From positions 42,855,201 through 42,919,200 of the forward strand of contig OX940861.1 of assembly GCA_954871525.1 (NCBI GenBank): DNA of 64,000 nucleotides. Reading direction: 5' to 3'. The stretch is from Parietaria judaica. Lineage: Eukaryota; Streptophyta; Magnoliopsida; Rosales; Urticaceae. Positions 1 to 12,253 of the stretch are shown one piece after another. Each line of letters begins with the position of its first letter. Position 1 is the stretch's first letter. Both the position numbers and the translations under genes were made by a program. The notes under the pieces are model-generated. The model was given only the letters and a program-made list of their open reading frames with translations, was not told where the DNA came from and did not search any database.

Positions 1-36
1 CTCGACACTTATATTCTTTCACTGCCATATAAGTAC

Positions 37-1608
37 CTGGTACTCGAAGATCCAATGAGTGGAAGCAGACGAACAAGGGCGTCAGTCTAAAACAAGGTTA
101 ACGAGATCGTAATCAAATTTCATAATTAATGCATTTTGTTTTCCATAATTCATAGTTGAAAGTTGAAACAGCAAAGTTCCCAATAGATTTCGACCTCCCG
201 TTGCGGGGCTTCACCGCTAAAGAACGTCACAGCAGTTCCAATTAATGCAACAGCACCGAACGCGCCACCAAGGCCAATCGCGGCCCACAAGAGCCATCCT
301 TTCCAAAGATTAAAAGGATCCTTCAAATCTGAAAGCAAACTACCACTGTTAATGTCGTTTTTGGAATTTCCTGAATATTTTTTTACTAATTACTAAGTTA
401 AACTTATAGAATCACTAATTACACTGCTGCTTCCCCAATCGAAACAAGTTAAACACGGTCTCCACACAAATAGGCGAATTGTGTCAGAGTAAGGTCGTTA
501 CCGTATCGGTACATATCCTCAGGAAGTGGCTGAAAGGCGTTTGCAACACCGTACAGAACTGCAAGCACAACTAAAGTTGTAACCCTGCAAAGTAAAAAAA
601 TCAATCAATTAGATCACATTCCATTAAAATAGACTCGTTAACCGAACAAAGAGAAACGCGATGAATGACGAGATTGAAGCAAAAACTAGAAAAGTGCATA
701 CCCTTGGTCCAAAAGCAATATCTCTGCCTTATCATCCAAGCTAAGTTTCTCAATGTTGATTCCGAAATACGGTATCGCCGCCGCCTCTACTAACCCTGTC
801 AAAATAAAACTGCCTGGAAAAATCTTCAATCCCCTTTCCACTCAAATCAAAATGCTCAAAAACAGCAAACTAAATAAACCAGAAAATAATATATATATAT
901 ATATATTACATGCTTCAATAAACAGTTCAAAGCTCCACTAGATGAAGCGAGAGATACCTTAATCCACAAGCAAGGGAGGTCAACGACGCCGTTTGCCACC
1001 CCCACGGAACGTCCCAACGCTTCAGAACCGGCCAATCCAACCCACTTCCCTGCATTTCGTGTAAGAATATTTAACTATATTCCTAAAGACAAGACGATTT
1101 CGAGGTTCCGAAGCTCACTCGAGCTTAGAAGAACCAAGAAAAGCTTGCCGGAAACGTAACAATGGCGGGAGATAACCCGGTCAATTTCGCTTTCGCATTT
1201 ACATTTACACGCTCATATTGGTTAGAACACATATACATCGTGTAATACAACTAGCAATTCGTCCGTATAGCTATGAACCTCAGATATGCAAATACATTAT
1301 CCTTTGAGCTTCTAGAACCACCAACCATTATCAACACTCGAACTTGAAAACAAAGTTACCTCCTTTTCTTCGAACCCATTTCCGGGTTTATCTCGGGCAC
1401 TGAAGAAGCAAACGGAGCTCAAACCTCTCCCTCTGAGCCTCGGAGAGCAAACTGGGTTGGTTCGAGCGAAGAACGAACTTTCAAGAACCGGGTGACAAAC
1501 GGGTCGGGTCGGGAATCTGGATACTTTCTGCGTGTAATTCAGCTTCGGCGAATCGGCGAAGCAGAGAAGCGAGGGTTGAGCTGTCAAAGCGTATACCATC
1601 GACACCAT
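37..1608 (-). CDS. Plastid CAAX-type (ABI family) membrane protease, 5' part
   Basis: Predicted exons in transcription order are 1360..1608, 958..1049, 702..809, 502..584, 195..328 and 37..86; the gene continues beyond the left edge. All joins keep frame at GT/AG sites. Exon 1 is Ser/Arg-rich, with a start at 1608 and the look of a chloroplast transit peptide. Exon 2 carries the Trp-rich DVPWGWQTASLTSLACGL stretch, exon 3 SLDDKAEILLLDQG, exon 4 PLPEDMYRY and exon 5 the membrane segment WLLWAAIGLGGAFGAVALIG, followed by RETDALVRLLPLIGSS. This matches my memory of the plastid CAAX amino-terminal protease group related to Arabidopsis At1g14270. The catalytic Glu-Glu...Arg motif of the family lies in exons outside the window, so activity cannot be judged here. 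A membrane protease role in the plastid is inferred from the family. Confidence 0.82.
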
Positions 1609-1919
1609 TTTTGTGGATTCAAGGTTCGCTGCTCTCCAATTTACTGTGTTTATTTTTTTTTATTTTTTATTTTATTTTTTTCAGCTCAGAGAGATAAGTG
1701 TATACTGTAGATAGAGATAAGGCACTTGGTTCCAAACGACATTATATATATATATTGTCGTTTGAGAATTTTTTGGTTGTTTTTGCTATGATCCTCTGAA
1801 CTTGTAGCGTTTTGTGAGTTTTAAACAGTATCTTTTATGGTCAAAAGAGGATTATACTAATTCCAAGTTCTTAAGCCCAATATGGAGAGCCGATAATAAA
1901 AATGTTCAGCTGTGTCACT
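1609..1919 (-). promoter_or_regulatory. Upstream region of the CAAX protease gene
   Basis: This non-coding stretch lies directly upstream of the protease start. It includes a T-rich tract near 1652-1680 and a short TA run near 1744-1758. The promoter must lie in or near it, but no specific element can be named with confidence. Confidence 0.35.
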
Positions 1920-2926
1920 CAAGGGCGGATCCAGAATTCTAAGTCAGGGGTGACGAACCACAAATAAATTATATTATATTTTGTAGTATTTTTATATGGT
2001 AACGAACAAAGATAATATCTTATTAAGACTCTTAAATTCACTAGCGATTTTTATTAAGTAGAGAGCAAAAAGAATAATTTATTGTATTTTTAGTTAGGTA
2101 GCAATTTTTTTTATTAACATGACTTTTTAATTTATTTTTTATTATCAATATGTATAAAAATAGGTAGCAACTAAATTTTAAAAATTAAAAAAAAATTAGA
2201 AAACATTTTATTACATGTATACTTAAATTTTCTAATAACTTTTTCTATAATTAATTACATATATATATATATATATTACCTAAGAAGATAGTTACATGCA
2301 GAAATTTCACTAAATAAAGTTGTATATTCACGATGAATAGCAAAAAGACTAATTTATTGTATTTTTAATTAGATAGCAATTTTTTTTATTAACATGACTT
2401 TTTAAATATTGATTTATTATTAATATGTATAAAAATAGGTAGCCACTAAATTTTAAATTAAAGAAAAAAAATCAGAAAATATTTTGTTACATGTATACTT
2501 AATTTTTCTAATAACTTTGTCTATAGTTAATTATATATATATATATATATATATTCATTACCTAAGAAGAAAGTTACATGCAGAAAAAGAAAAGTTTCAC
2601 TAACCAAAAATAAAAGTTGTTATATTGACGATGGATAAAAAAAGTGAAATAAAAATAGGTTAAAATATAAAAGAAAGTCAGATAGTGCAAAAATGTGGGT
2701 GAATGGGTTCGATCTTGGGCCTACACTAGGGAAGAGTGATATAGTCCAGCCTTCTTCCGTTGAACCAGACTTTGTTTTCTTCAATAAAGAGACATAAGAA
2801 GGTAACTATATGTTAAAATATTATATTATATATAAAACGTAAATTTTTGGGACGGAAGATTCGGGGGTGACATCAACCACCCCCGAACGTGGCTGGGTCC
2901 CCCGAACGTGGCTGGGTCCGCCCCTG
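1920..2926. mobile_element. Non-autonomous hAT-type transposon, 1007 bp
   Basis: The ends form terminal inverted repeats: CAAGGGCGGATCCAG on the left and CAGGGGCGGACCCAG read inward from the right. An exact 8-bp duplication GTGTCACT flanks them at 1912-1919 and 2927-2934, which is the hAT signature. The interior has no transposase frame. It carries a degenerate internal duplication (about 2080-2280 resembles 2352-2560) and a doubled CCCCGAACGTGGCTGGGT segment next to the right end. Confidence 0.85.
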
Positions 2927-2934
2927 GTGTCACT

Positions 2935-5900
2935 GTCAACCGTGCAAACATAATTAAATCGACACGACATTAAAAGTCATAAGTGATTAGACAAATTAAT
3001 TAATAATTAGTGAGGTACAAAATCATAATCCAGTGTATTGAACTGATCGGAACACCTTAAACTAAATAGCATTATCATAGAAAAAAGAAAGAAGAAAAAA
3101 AATATGTTTAATGCAAAACTCATCTTCAATGTGACAGTGACTAGTGATATTAGATCAAGCAGAATAGTGCTAATCTAAAATAATTATTAAAGAAATAGGA
3201 TCACATAGTTAGGTCCAAAACATATTTCAGACTTTAATCATCAATTCGATTGATTTACGCTCCAATCTCTATAGAAGCCTAGTTTATCACAAGGCCCATT
3301 AAAGGCTTTTTGTCATGAGTGTGACATCAAAATAAATTATTTGGCAGTCACTCATATGTAGTGTCTGATGAGAAATGGGTATCACGAAAAAAATGTCCCT
3401 TTTTAATAACTTTATTTGGTCAAATTGAAAAATGCAAATGCAGTACAATGATTTCATACCCCATCAATTAATGAATGGGAACCCTAAAAGCTCTACATAT
3501 ATGGCTTTAAAGAAGGCTTTCTAGTGGGCTCCTCGATTTTTTGCCGAAATTAAGTTGAGAAGAATGATCGCTTTGATGCTTAATAAGTTAATATTTTATA
3601 TCATGCTTTTAAGGAGACAATACAATAAACATATACAAATTTAAAGAAATAGATGTATTGTCTTCTTCTTCTTTTTTTCTTTTCAATTTAAATATCCTTT
3701 ACTTGCAAGTTCCACAAACGGAGAATAGGGGCTTGAGTACTATTATCGATTCGGTGATATAAAAATCTAGAGATCTGGTTTTAAATCCGCAATTGCAAAG
3801 TACTAGCTTGAGTATTCGATTTTTCTTTCAAGATTAAATCTAGAATCTGGATCCTAGTTTTTTTTTTCTTTTGTCGAAGGTTAAGAGTTAAAGGAGAGTA
3901 TGGATTACGACGTAATGGTGAGTAACAAGATCAACATCAATAATTTTATGTGGTTCGACCCATTAACGAGCTTAATCTAAGGAAGTTTCACTATAATCAA
4001 CAGAAAAAAGAACACGAGTACAAAGGTTAAAATCTTTCGAGTGTGACTGTGCAGACCGATAATAGAAGAAGAAGGCGGCTAACATTAAGAAGCGTCAAGC
4101 TCCCCGGAGAAGCCTCTAAAAGAGAAGGATGGCTCTCTACATGAGCTCAACACCCTTTTTTATGTTTAAGAACATGCTTGTGATTGAATATGGTTCATGC
4201 ACATCACATGTCATTCTACAAGCATTTGCTATTTTGATTTAATAATAACTTGTGATATAATTTTAGATCTAGAAGATAAGGAGTGGTTACTTGTTTGTTG
4301 TTTCATGTTTGTCCAATGCAAATCACTAGTTATAGAATTATATGCAAATCACTAGTTAAGCCTAACATTGAGATGTTTCCATATTAGAGTAACAATTTAT
4401 CACTCATCAATAGCCTAGCTTTTGTTTATTTTTATATTAATTAATTTTTTTTTACTTTACCTTTTTCAAGAAAGTGGGTTTTATTTAATCCATTGAAAAC
4501 CCAATGTTAGTTTTAATATCATATTTTGAAAATAAAATTATTTTTTAACCCGATTTTTAAGGTTTTATATTTTCAAATCAGCATCCGAATATATATTTTT
4601 TAACTTAAAAGTAAGAAGGGTGTTTGGAGTTTGGGGTTTTGAAAAGAAAGAAAAAATGAGTTCTATATTTGCTCTCACTCATATAATATTCTCCCTATGG
4701 TCTCGTAAATGGATTCATATTCTTATTTTTTTTATTTTTTTTATAAATAATTATATTCGTGACGGTCGACTTCTTAAACAATTATAGAAATTTTGTTTTT
4801 AAGAATTATACCATAATAGTATTTTAGAAATCATGAAATGAACTTTGCTCGACCGGATCTCAAAATGGTTAGGTCCCAATAATATGGATAAAAATAATAT
4901 TATAAAAGTACTTACAACGATATACATTATTCATACATCTTTTAACGTTTTAGTTTTGTTTAGTATATTTAATATAGAATAGATTATAATACAAGAGAAA
5001 TGAATTAAAGCAAAACAATAGCGAATAAATTTGATGATACATATGGGATAAATCTTGGATTGACGAGCATCAACTTATCGTTTTGATCCGAAAAGTGTTC
5101 TTGATATCTTGTAAAACAGAAAACGTTAGCGATTTATGAGATGCGTTGGACACTCTCTTTAAAGTTTGATTCGCCTCCCCTACGGACTTGAAGGCGGTAA
5201 GCTTCCAAAGATATAACGGGACAACTGTGAACTTCGTAGCACTTCTAAGTCCACCGGTGAACTGAAACTTATTCAATTTTGTTACCGAAAGACTCACGAC
5301 AAGTAAACGTTGGGAAGCATGAAAATTGAATTTGTAGAGTGAAAAACATAGAAACAAATTCGTATCAACTAGAGAGTTATTGGAAAATGATTTTGCAATG
5401 GTGTGTCGAAAGGGGTCGATGTCACTATCAATTTATAGACACCGAAGGGAGACAACGAATTAAATCACAATCAATTTTGTAACGTTTAATAATAAAGTGC
5501 AATTAATTCAAAACGTATTAAATTGAAGTCAATTTTCATAACGCTCGTACTCAATATTGCAGGAACAAATCCCAATAATTAGAGAGAGCGTTCGTCTCAA
5601 GTGTTCGACGTTACAACCCACTCAACGCTAACTCAATTTTAATTTAACTGCGATATTTTTCAACAAATTTTGCCTGGTAAAACTACAACTATAAAAACCA
5701 AACAAATAAACGAAAATTATATAATATAACTAGCTATAGATGCCAATTACTTTCACATTTCTTCACGTACAGAAACTACAAATACATAGAAACCGTCCAA
5801 TAAAAGTGGGACCTGCTCACTAAAGTTGGATGCTCGTATAATCGTATTGCCCTTTGGAATAGAGGGACATAGTATCACCATTGATCCTCTGATCTACATA

Positions 5901-6854
5901 TATGGTCATAAGTGTCTCTATAATAGGAAATATTTACACGATGAGTACTCCTAATAAGTCATACAAATTATTTTGTCATACTCTCAAAACTTATATATAT
6001 ATTATATAGAGAGAGACATTTGATGGAGGCATTTGAGCACTCCACGTGACATTTGAGAGAGTCTTGTCAACGGAAAAAATCGACTACTTCCAGAAAACAA
6101 TTTCTTACACTTTTAAGAACTTTCACAATGATTTTTAAGATATAGGAATATACCACTACATTTGCATGACTTAGGGATGTTTCTGCCAAATAAATATATC
6201 TTACAATAATGCTTGTGCAATTTTTCCTCTAATTTTATTACTTTGCGAAAATGTCATTTGCACTTTCATACAGCTAATTACACCTTACGTGTTAAAAATT
6301 AACAAACAAAAAAATATTTTTATTGCTATAAAAATATTATGCGTCGTGTAATTTTTAATTCACGAGCATAAACATCCATGCTTTTTTTTATTTCAGTGCC
6401 GAACACATGATTTGCTTGATATGTTTGTCAGCTTATTATTAAACGAGATTCGTACACTAAATTATGAAATTATTGTGAAATAAAAAAAAAATTGTAGTTT
6501 TTGAAGAATATTTAGAATGAAAGACTCACAAAATTGCAGAAGTTCATTGATAAAAATATATTTTAGTAAGTTGTGCATTGAGAGCAAATTAATTTTGTTT
6601 GGCATTTTGAACCTATAAATGCAATATGCTATTGTTTGAAAGTCTAGGAGACAAATGCATTTTCAAACGAAATTCGGGGACATCGATGCCAATTCCGATA
6701 ACGTTAATTCCCTGACTTATATTATTTTATATTTTTCTAGTATTAGTAGTGTCGGCAGTAAGAAATATTGCGCATTGATCATGACTCATGAGACACTTCT
6801 TCATGACATCGTCAGAAGTCTGAACGTTTGGACTTTAAATATTAAATTTAAGGT
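2935..6854. other. Intergenic, AT-rich, no gene recognised
   Basis: No convincing coding exon was found. Two stretches could be old transposon remnants: 3895-4160, relatively GC-rich and containing a TGTGGTTCGACCCATTAACG segment of the kind seen in plant retroelement leaders, and 5070-5357, a 95-codon minus-strand frame with no family I recognise. The rest is low-complexity AT-rich DNA. Confidence 0.5.
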
Positions 6855-7830
6855 TAATTGCGGTATAAATACCCAATTTATGATCAAAGTTGGTGCATCT
6901 TTCTAGCCTCCAAAACTTGCGACAATTATACTCAAAGAACGTTTTTTAGGGTTGACCAGTATCACCATTTGTTTTCCCGTTAGTGTCCTCCACATGGTTG
7001 TTAACTAAGAGCCACATGTCGCAGTGACATATCCAGCCTTTCAACATATAAGGGGCACCGATGAATAATCAAAATCACAATGATAGCACATTAGAAAATT
7101 GCATTTTTTTATAATAAAAATCAAAATAATCGACTATCACTGACGGCGATAACCAACAAATAAATAAGAGAGAATAATTTCATAATGAAGAGGATTAGAA
7201 ACTTACGCAGTCAGATTGTCGGTGTGACGCGCAAAATAGTAATCCGATGAATTTAACGGAAATTTGGTCCAGTCGCAAAAGAGAATTCAACCTGACAAGT
7301 TTGGTCGTTTCGAGGGTCTAAGACGAAGAGATGGAGAACCATGATGGTTGCGTTCCGAGATGGCGAGCGAGAAAACAATATAAAAATCGACCGTCGACGA
7401 GACAAATAACCAAGAGTCTGAGACGGATAAACCAAAAACCACACATGCGTCACGAGACGGCGAGACAAACCAAAGAACGGAAAAAAATAATTACGAGATG
7501 AGGGAGGGCAGAGGCCCATGGTGGGTCCCCCCTCCCTCCGTCAATGCCTGTACTCCACGTGAATATCTCATTTATCATCTCGTAATGGTGGGTCTTAAAA
7601 AAATTAATTGTTTTGGTTTATTCTATTTTTTAGTTTTATGTTTTATTTTAATATGATAATGGCGGTTGACGTGGCTGCACACATGGCATCTCACGTTGGA
7701 CATGTGGTTAGATGTTAGCGGCTATATGGAGCGAAGTGAATAAAAAGGAAACGACGACACTGATCCACCCCTCAAAACATTCTTTGGGCACTATTGCTTC
7801 CATGTAGTTTATATCAAAGTTTTACATATC
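6855..7830. repeat. Old degenerate inverted-repeat element, Mutator-like type
   Basis: The sequence around 6900-7050 is repeated imperfectly and inverted around 7660-7820. For example, the reverse complement of 6925-6945 resembles AACATTCTTTGGGCAC near 7778, and the CCACATGGTTG and CCACATGTCGC blocks have inverted partners near 7680-7710. The left end AAGGTTAATTGCGGTATAAA resembles the GGGTTAATG start of the clear MULE-type repeat at 11157. No target duplication could be fixed, so the limits are approximate. Confidence 0.35.
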
Positions 7831-8612
7831 GATATCGATGAAAAACACAACTTGTATTTTACTGGTATGCCGACGGTAACAAGTTTACCAGTAATTTTTT
7901 TGGAAAAAAAAAAGAAAGAAAGAAAAAGAAATATGCTCACATCTAAAGTTACCGGTCCCGCAAACCGATGAGTTTTTTTTTTCAAAAAAATATAAATTAC
8001 AATTGTATTTTATTATGTTAATATAAGTAGTAATAATAATTTTATTATAAAATATAAAAAATAATTATAATTTAATATAAACTATATCTAATAATTAATG
8101 AGAGGAGAGCGTGACTCACATGCTGTATATTCATTTTTCTCTCTTCTCAATTTCTTTCTTTTCTCTTTTTTCCTATTAATTTTTTTGAAAAAAATAAGTA
8201 AACTTAGACTGCAAGAAACCTAACAAATTAAAATTTTGAAGATATGAAGGGCATAGGACAAATCGAACAAACCATAATTTATATACTACAATAAAATTAT
8301 AAGTATTATTTACTAACTAACTAGCGAAGGCATTAGTAGATTTATTCAAGATCTAGCATTCAAGTAGGCACAATATCCAATAATCATTGTCTAACATAAT
8401 TTTAATATCTAAATATAAATAATGTCATTGCAAAAGTGACGCTTGGGAGTTGGGAAGCTCCAAATCCGTTTGAAAATGAAAGTTAAACAAGAATTATTTA
8501 ATTATGTGTCAAAAAGATAATCAATAATGCAAAATAAGCTTAAACTGCGTCTTAATTAGCCCTAAATAAAGTGACAATACAGTGATTTGGATGTATCAAG
8601 TATCCTAATTCC
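7831..8612. other. Intergenic, nothing recognised
   Basis: AT-rich sequence with A and T runs and CT-rich tracts near 8140-8180. No exon, RNA gene or clear repeat boundary was seen. Confidence 0.4.
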
Positions 8613-9282
8613 TAGGGGTGGGAAAAAAACCAACCCAACCATTTAACCCAACTCAATTGACCTCAATCCCAATCTAACCCAATCCAATTAACGCAATAAA
8701 TATCGGGTTGGGTCCCGGATAAATTATCTGGTTGGGGTCGGGCTAGATGCATTGGGTTGGGCCGGCCCAATTGACCCAATGAAACCTTTTCTTTTTAAGT
8801 AATTTGTTACTTTTTTTAATATTTGATATATTTTAAGTAAGTAAAAACACATAGAGTAAAAAAGTAAAACCCTTAAGTCTCATCTTTATGTTTAATTATT
8901 ATTTTGTGTCTATGATTATGTTTATAGTTTATGTTTGCGATTACGCTTCTAGCTTAGTTTACGACTATGTTTCGTACTTTTGTTATTGAATGTTTAGGAC
9001 TTAATAATTTTTAGTTTTTTAATAGGATGTTTAAAAACATTATATTAAATTTATGTTTATTGATTGACGGTTTAAATTTATGTGTTATTCGGTAAAAAAA
9101 AATATATAGTTAAGTCCAATGACCCAACCCAATCCAACCCAACCCAGAGTTTTTCGGGTTGGGTTGGATTGGGCCTTCAAAAATATTGGGTTGGATTGGG
9201 TTGTTTTTCCAAAACTCAATAAGATCGGGTCGGGTTATGTTTTTAGCTCTGGTCAACCCAATCCAACTCATGCACACCCCTA
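8613..9282. repeat. Inverted-repeat element built on GGGTTGGG motifs
   Basis: It starts TAGGGGTGGGAAAAA and ends TGCACACCCCTA, giving a short terminal inverted repeat. Just inside, the left arm is rich in AACCCAACCC motifs and the right arm in GGGTTGGGTTGG motifs, so the arms could pair. The centre (about 8790-9110) is AT-rich. The 7-mer AGTATCC lies close to both ends (8609 and 9283), but no exact adjacent 8-bp duplication is present, so the class (probably hAT-like MITE) is uncertain. Confidence 0.45.
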
Positions 9283-9631
9283 GTATCCACTGTAATATTA
9301 GTACAATTAAATTGTCGGTGGTCCTAATTCCTAAATTTCCTTTCTTTTTACCTTATTTTTCATAACTATTATTTAGGTATTTTTTTCTTTCTATTCTATC
9401 TCGATATGCTTTTCAGTTCTCTATCATATTATTAATCTTTTATTTTCAATCGGAGTGGCTAAGACTTAACCGTTTAATTCTCTACGCCAAACCAGACTTA
9501 CCACGCCGTCAACGATATAATTAACTTAAGTTTATTAGAAGAACGTTAACACGACATAGTTCTTAGTTCTTACTCATCAGGTCATCAACATTAGCTCGTT
9601 AGAATCAACTTGTTGACATCATCTCGCTATT
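9283..9631. other. Intergenic, nothing recognised
   Basis: This non-coding spacer lies between two MITE-like elements. No exon or RNA signal was seen. Confidence 0.4.
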
Positions 9632-10141
9632 CAAGGGTAGCAAATCGGGTTTCGTGTCGTGTTCGTGCCGAGTTTTAATCATTTTTTTTTACTTATTTTA
9701 TGTTTTATTAATTGTGTTAGAAGTTGAGACTCACCCTCCCCATTTAAATATCGTGTTTATCGTGTCTACCCGTTTAACCCATTTAGCATATTCATGTATT
9801 TTAAAATGTTAAATTAATTCCTTTTACACGTTTAACTTAAATTTTTAATCATATTATATAAGATTTTAAAATTTACTAACATTTTTTTTATGTTCATCAA
9901 TTAAATGACATGTATAATAAGGATTAAAATACTTAATAATAACATATATAAAATGCAATTTTTTTTCTCTTTAATCGTGTTTAATTAGGTCTCATTGTAT
10001 TATCGAGTTTGCACCGTGTTTACCCGTTATTTAATCGTGTTGACACGGTTGGACTCAGATCCATTTATAATTGACTTAGACCCGTTTAAATCGTATCATA
10101 ACCGTTTCGTGTTTCGTGTCCGCGCCAAATTACTATCCCTA
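9632..10141. mobile_element. hAT-type MITE, 510 bp
   Basis: The ends are CAAGGGTAGCAAATC and, read inward from the right, TAGGGATAGTAATTTG, an imperfect terminal inverted repeat. They are flanked by 8-bp direct repeats TCGCTATT (9624-9631) and TCGCCATT (10142-10149) with one mismatch. The arms contain repeated TTTCGTGTCGTGTTCG-type motifs, a form common in plant genomes. There is no coding capacity. Confidence 0.7.
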
Positions 10142-10149
10142 TCGCCATT

Positions 10150-10999
10150 AACAGTTTTGGATAATGTAATTATCGATACGTCACTTGCACAAAAAGTAAA
10201 TGATTAATCAGAATAAATGAAATTTCTAATTGCTTAAATAAATGATCATTCGCCCTTATCAACATTTGTCCACGCATATTGAAAATGATAACAACTTGAT
10301 ATGAATGAAGTGTTTTTTTTTTTTTTTTTTTATCAATTGATATGAATGAAGTATAAATATAATGCAAGAATTTCAAGGGGGGAAACTATAAATAAAGTAC
10401 AATGCAACAACAAAGGGCATTGAGAAGTACATATATAGCTTGATTACACTCTTATATTTAAAAAAAATTCTTGTGCTATTATTCGAGTGTACTTAAGAAT
10501 CAATATATGGCTGATATTAAAAAGTAAAATAAAAAAATTTCATGTCACTTACTTCACTTTATTGATTTTCTTACGAATCCATCAAGCTAATTCCAACGAG
10601 AGCCAACAATCTTTTAAACACTTAATCTAAAAACAAAAATTCCACGTGTCATTACTTGGTTGACAAGGTGACATTCACTATTGATAAAATCCCTAATTAA
10701 ATCAAATTAAACATAAACAGACTTAAGTGTTATAAAATGAAGAATTGAAACCACCCTCTAAATTTTTGATATTATTCTTTCTCACACCCGACTCTAAATG
10801 TTAAATATTATTCTTTCTCTCTCTCTCGATTTTTTCTCCTCATGGCGTCAACCTCCCAACTTTCTCTCATTCTCGGTTGCTTCCTAGAGTCCTTTCTTCT
10901 CGGATATATATCTCTTTTCGATTAGCCTTCTTCACTTGTTCTCATTTGTCTTCCTCGCTCGAATATTTTTGTCTTATTATAACTACAAAACCTTAATTG
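10150..10999. other. Intergenic, no gene recognised
   Basis: AT-rich sequence. It holds a T-run at about 10312-10330 and a CT-rich tract near 10790-10930. No coding exon was found. Confidence 0.4.
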
Positions 11000-11147
11000 G
11001 CAAAGAAGATCTCAACCACGGCACATCCCGTGCCTCTTAAATCTCCTCCCCAACAAAAAACATTTTATGGCTTTTCATGGTAAAAATTCGATTCTCAATC
11101 TCATTACTTGTTTTACTATGAATCATTGTTCATCATGGGAACTACTA
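11000..11147. repeat. Sequence duplicated at about 19835-19985
   Basis: This stretch, including AATCATTGTTCATCAT and the neighbouring TCTTAAATC block, recurs in the same orientation at about 19835-19985 with moderate divergence. It is the left flank of the MULE-type element that starts at 11157. The copy could reflect an old local duplication. Confidence 0.6.
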
Positions 11148-11545
11148 TATGAAAAAGGGTTAATGATGGCAAAAATACCCAATGTTTGGTCAAAGAATCT
11201 CTCGTGTATCCAAAGTTTAAAAGTAGTGGCAAAAGTACACAAAGTCGCATTTGGGGAGTTGACCACTCCATCTCGTAACGCAGTTAACTTACCCGTCAAC
11301 TGTGGCCACGTGAACCAACGTGGGTTGCTGACATGACAATTTTTTGTCACGTGGACGAGCCCAATTAAGGGTTTAATTCGTTGTTTTGTCGTAAACGAAG
11401 CTGATGTGGGCTCATCCATGTTGCAAAAACTTGTTATGTCAGCAACTCACGTGTGTCCATGTGGCCAGTGTTAACAGGTAAGTTAACTGCGTTACGAGAA
11501 TGGAGTGGTCAACGCCCCAAATGTGACTTTGGGTACTTTTGCCAC

Positions 11546-11629
11546 TGTAGAGGGCGATTTTCACCACCCTTTTCCAGTCACAAAGACAATCACCAAATAA
11601 CTAATAAACAAGAATAAATGATGAATATC
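11546..11629 (-). repeat. Truncated 3' LTR of the Tat element
   Basis: Only the terminal 84 bp or so of the 3' LTR remains. About 690 bp of LTR and the polypurine tract are missing between this stub and the integrase end at 11642. A short CGAAATGAG stretch at 11632-11640 also occurs inside the intact LTR (17782-17790), so the deletion may have used microhomology or left a small internal LTR fragment. Confidence 0.75.
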
Positions 11630-11641
11630 AACGAAATGAGG

Positions 11642-12253
11642 CTACTGGTAGAACTTTTTCAAGTGCTTAACGTTCCAACTCCGTATTACTTTTGCTCCCT
11701 CTGTATTCTTGAGCGCGTAGACTCCCAGCTTGACGACGTTGGTAACTATGTAAGGGCCTTCCCAGGTCTGCCCTAGCTTTCCAGCATTTGCCTCGGCGGT
11801 GTTCTGGAAGACTCGTCGGAGGACCATTTCCCCGACTCTGAACCTCCTCGAGCGCACTTTCTTGTTGTAAAAATGCGCGATCGTGTTTTGATAGTTGGCA
11901 ATGTGCGCGCTTGCTCGCTCGCGCCTCTCGTCGATGTGGTCGAGCTGATGGAGGAGATCCTGTTCATTATCCTCCTCGCCGCTGGGGGCTATTGTTCGAC
12001 GAAGGCTTGGGATGTCAACCTCTGCTGGGATCACAGCCTCCACTCCAAAGGCCAAGGCGAAGGGCGTCTCGTCTGTCGCGGAATGAGGGGTGGTTCGATA
12101 AGCCCATAGCACTCCTGGTAGCTCGTCCGCCCATAGCCCTTTCCTTTCGCCGAGCCTCCTCTTAATGTTGTCGACGATGATTCGGTTGACCGCCTCGGCG
12201 TTCCCGTTGCCTTGGGGTATCGCGGAGTCGAGGTGTTGAGTTTTATCCTCCAT
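11642..12253 (-). pseudogene. Integrase C-terminal part, Tat element
   Basis: The frame carries the rest of the catalytic core, including the Glu in NAEAVNRII, then GLWADELPGVLWAYRTTPHS and the C-terminal segment VGEMVLRRVFQNT and GKLGQTWEGPYIV. It starts upstream only as a shifted frame, so integrase is split by a frameshift near 12240. It ends 13 bp from the 3' LTR remnant, where the polypurine tract is gone. Confidence 0.85.

Noticed and set aside
5070..5357. 95-codon minus-strand frame as a gene
   Set aside because: No family resemblance, no supporting splice structure and no upstream signals.
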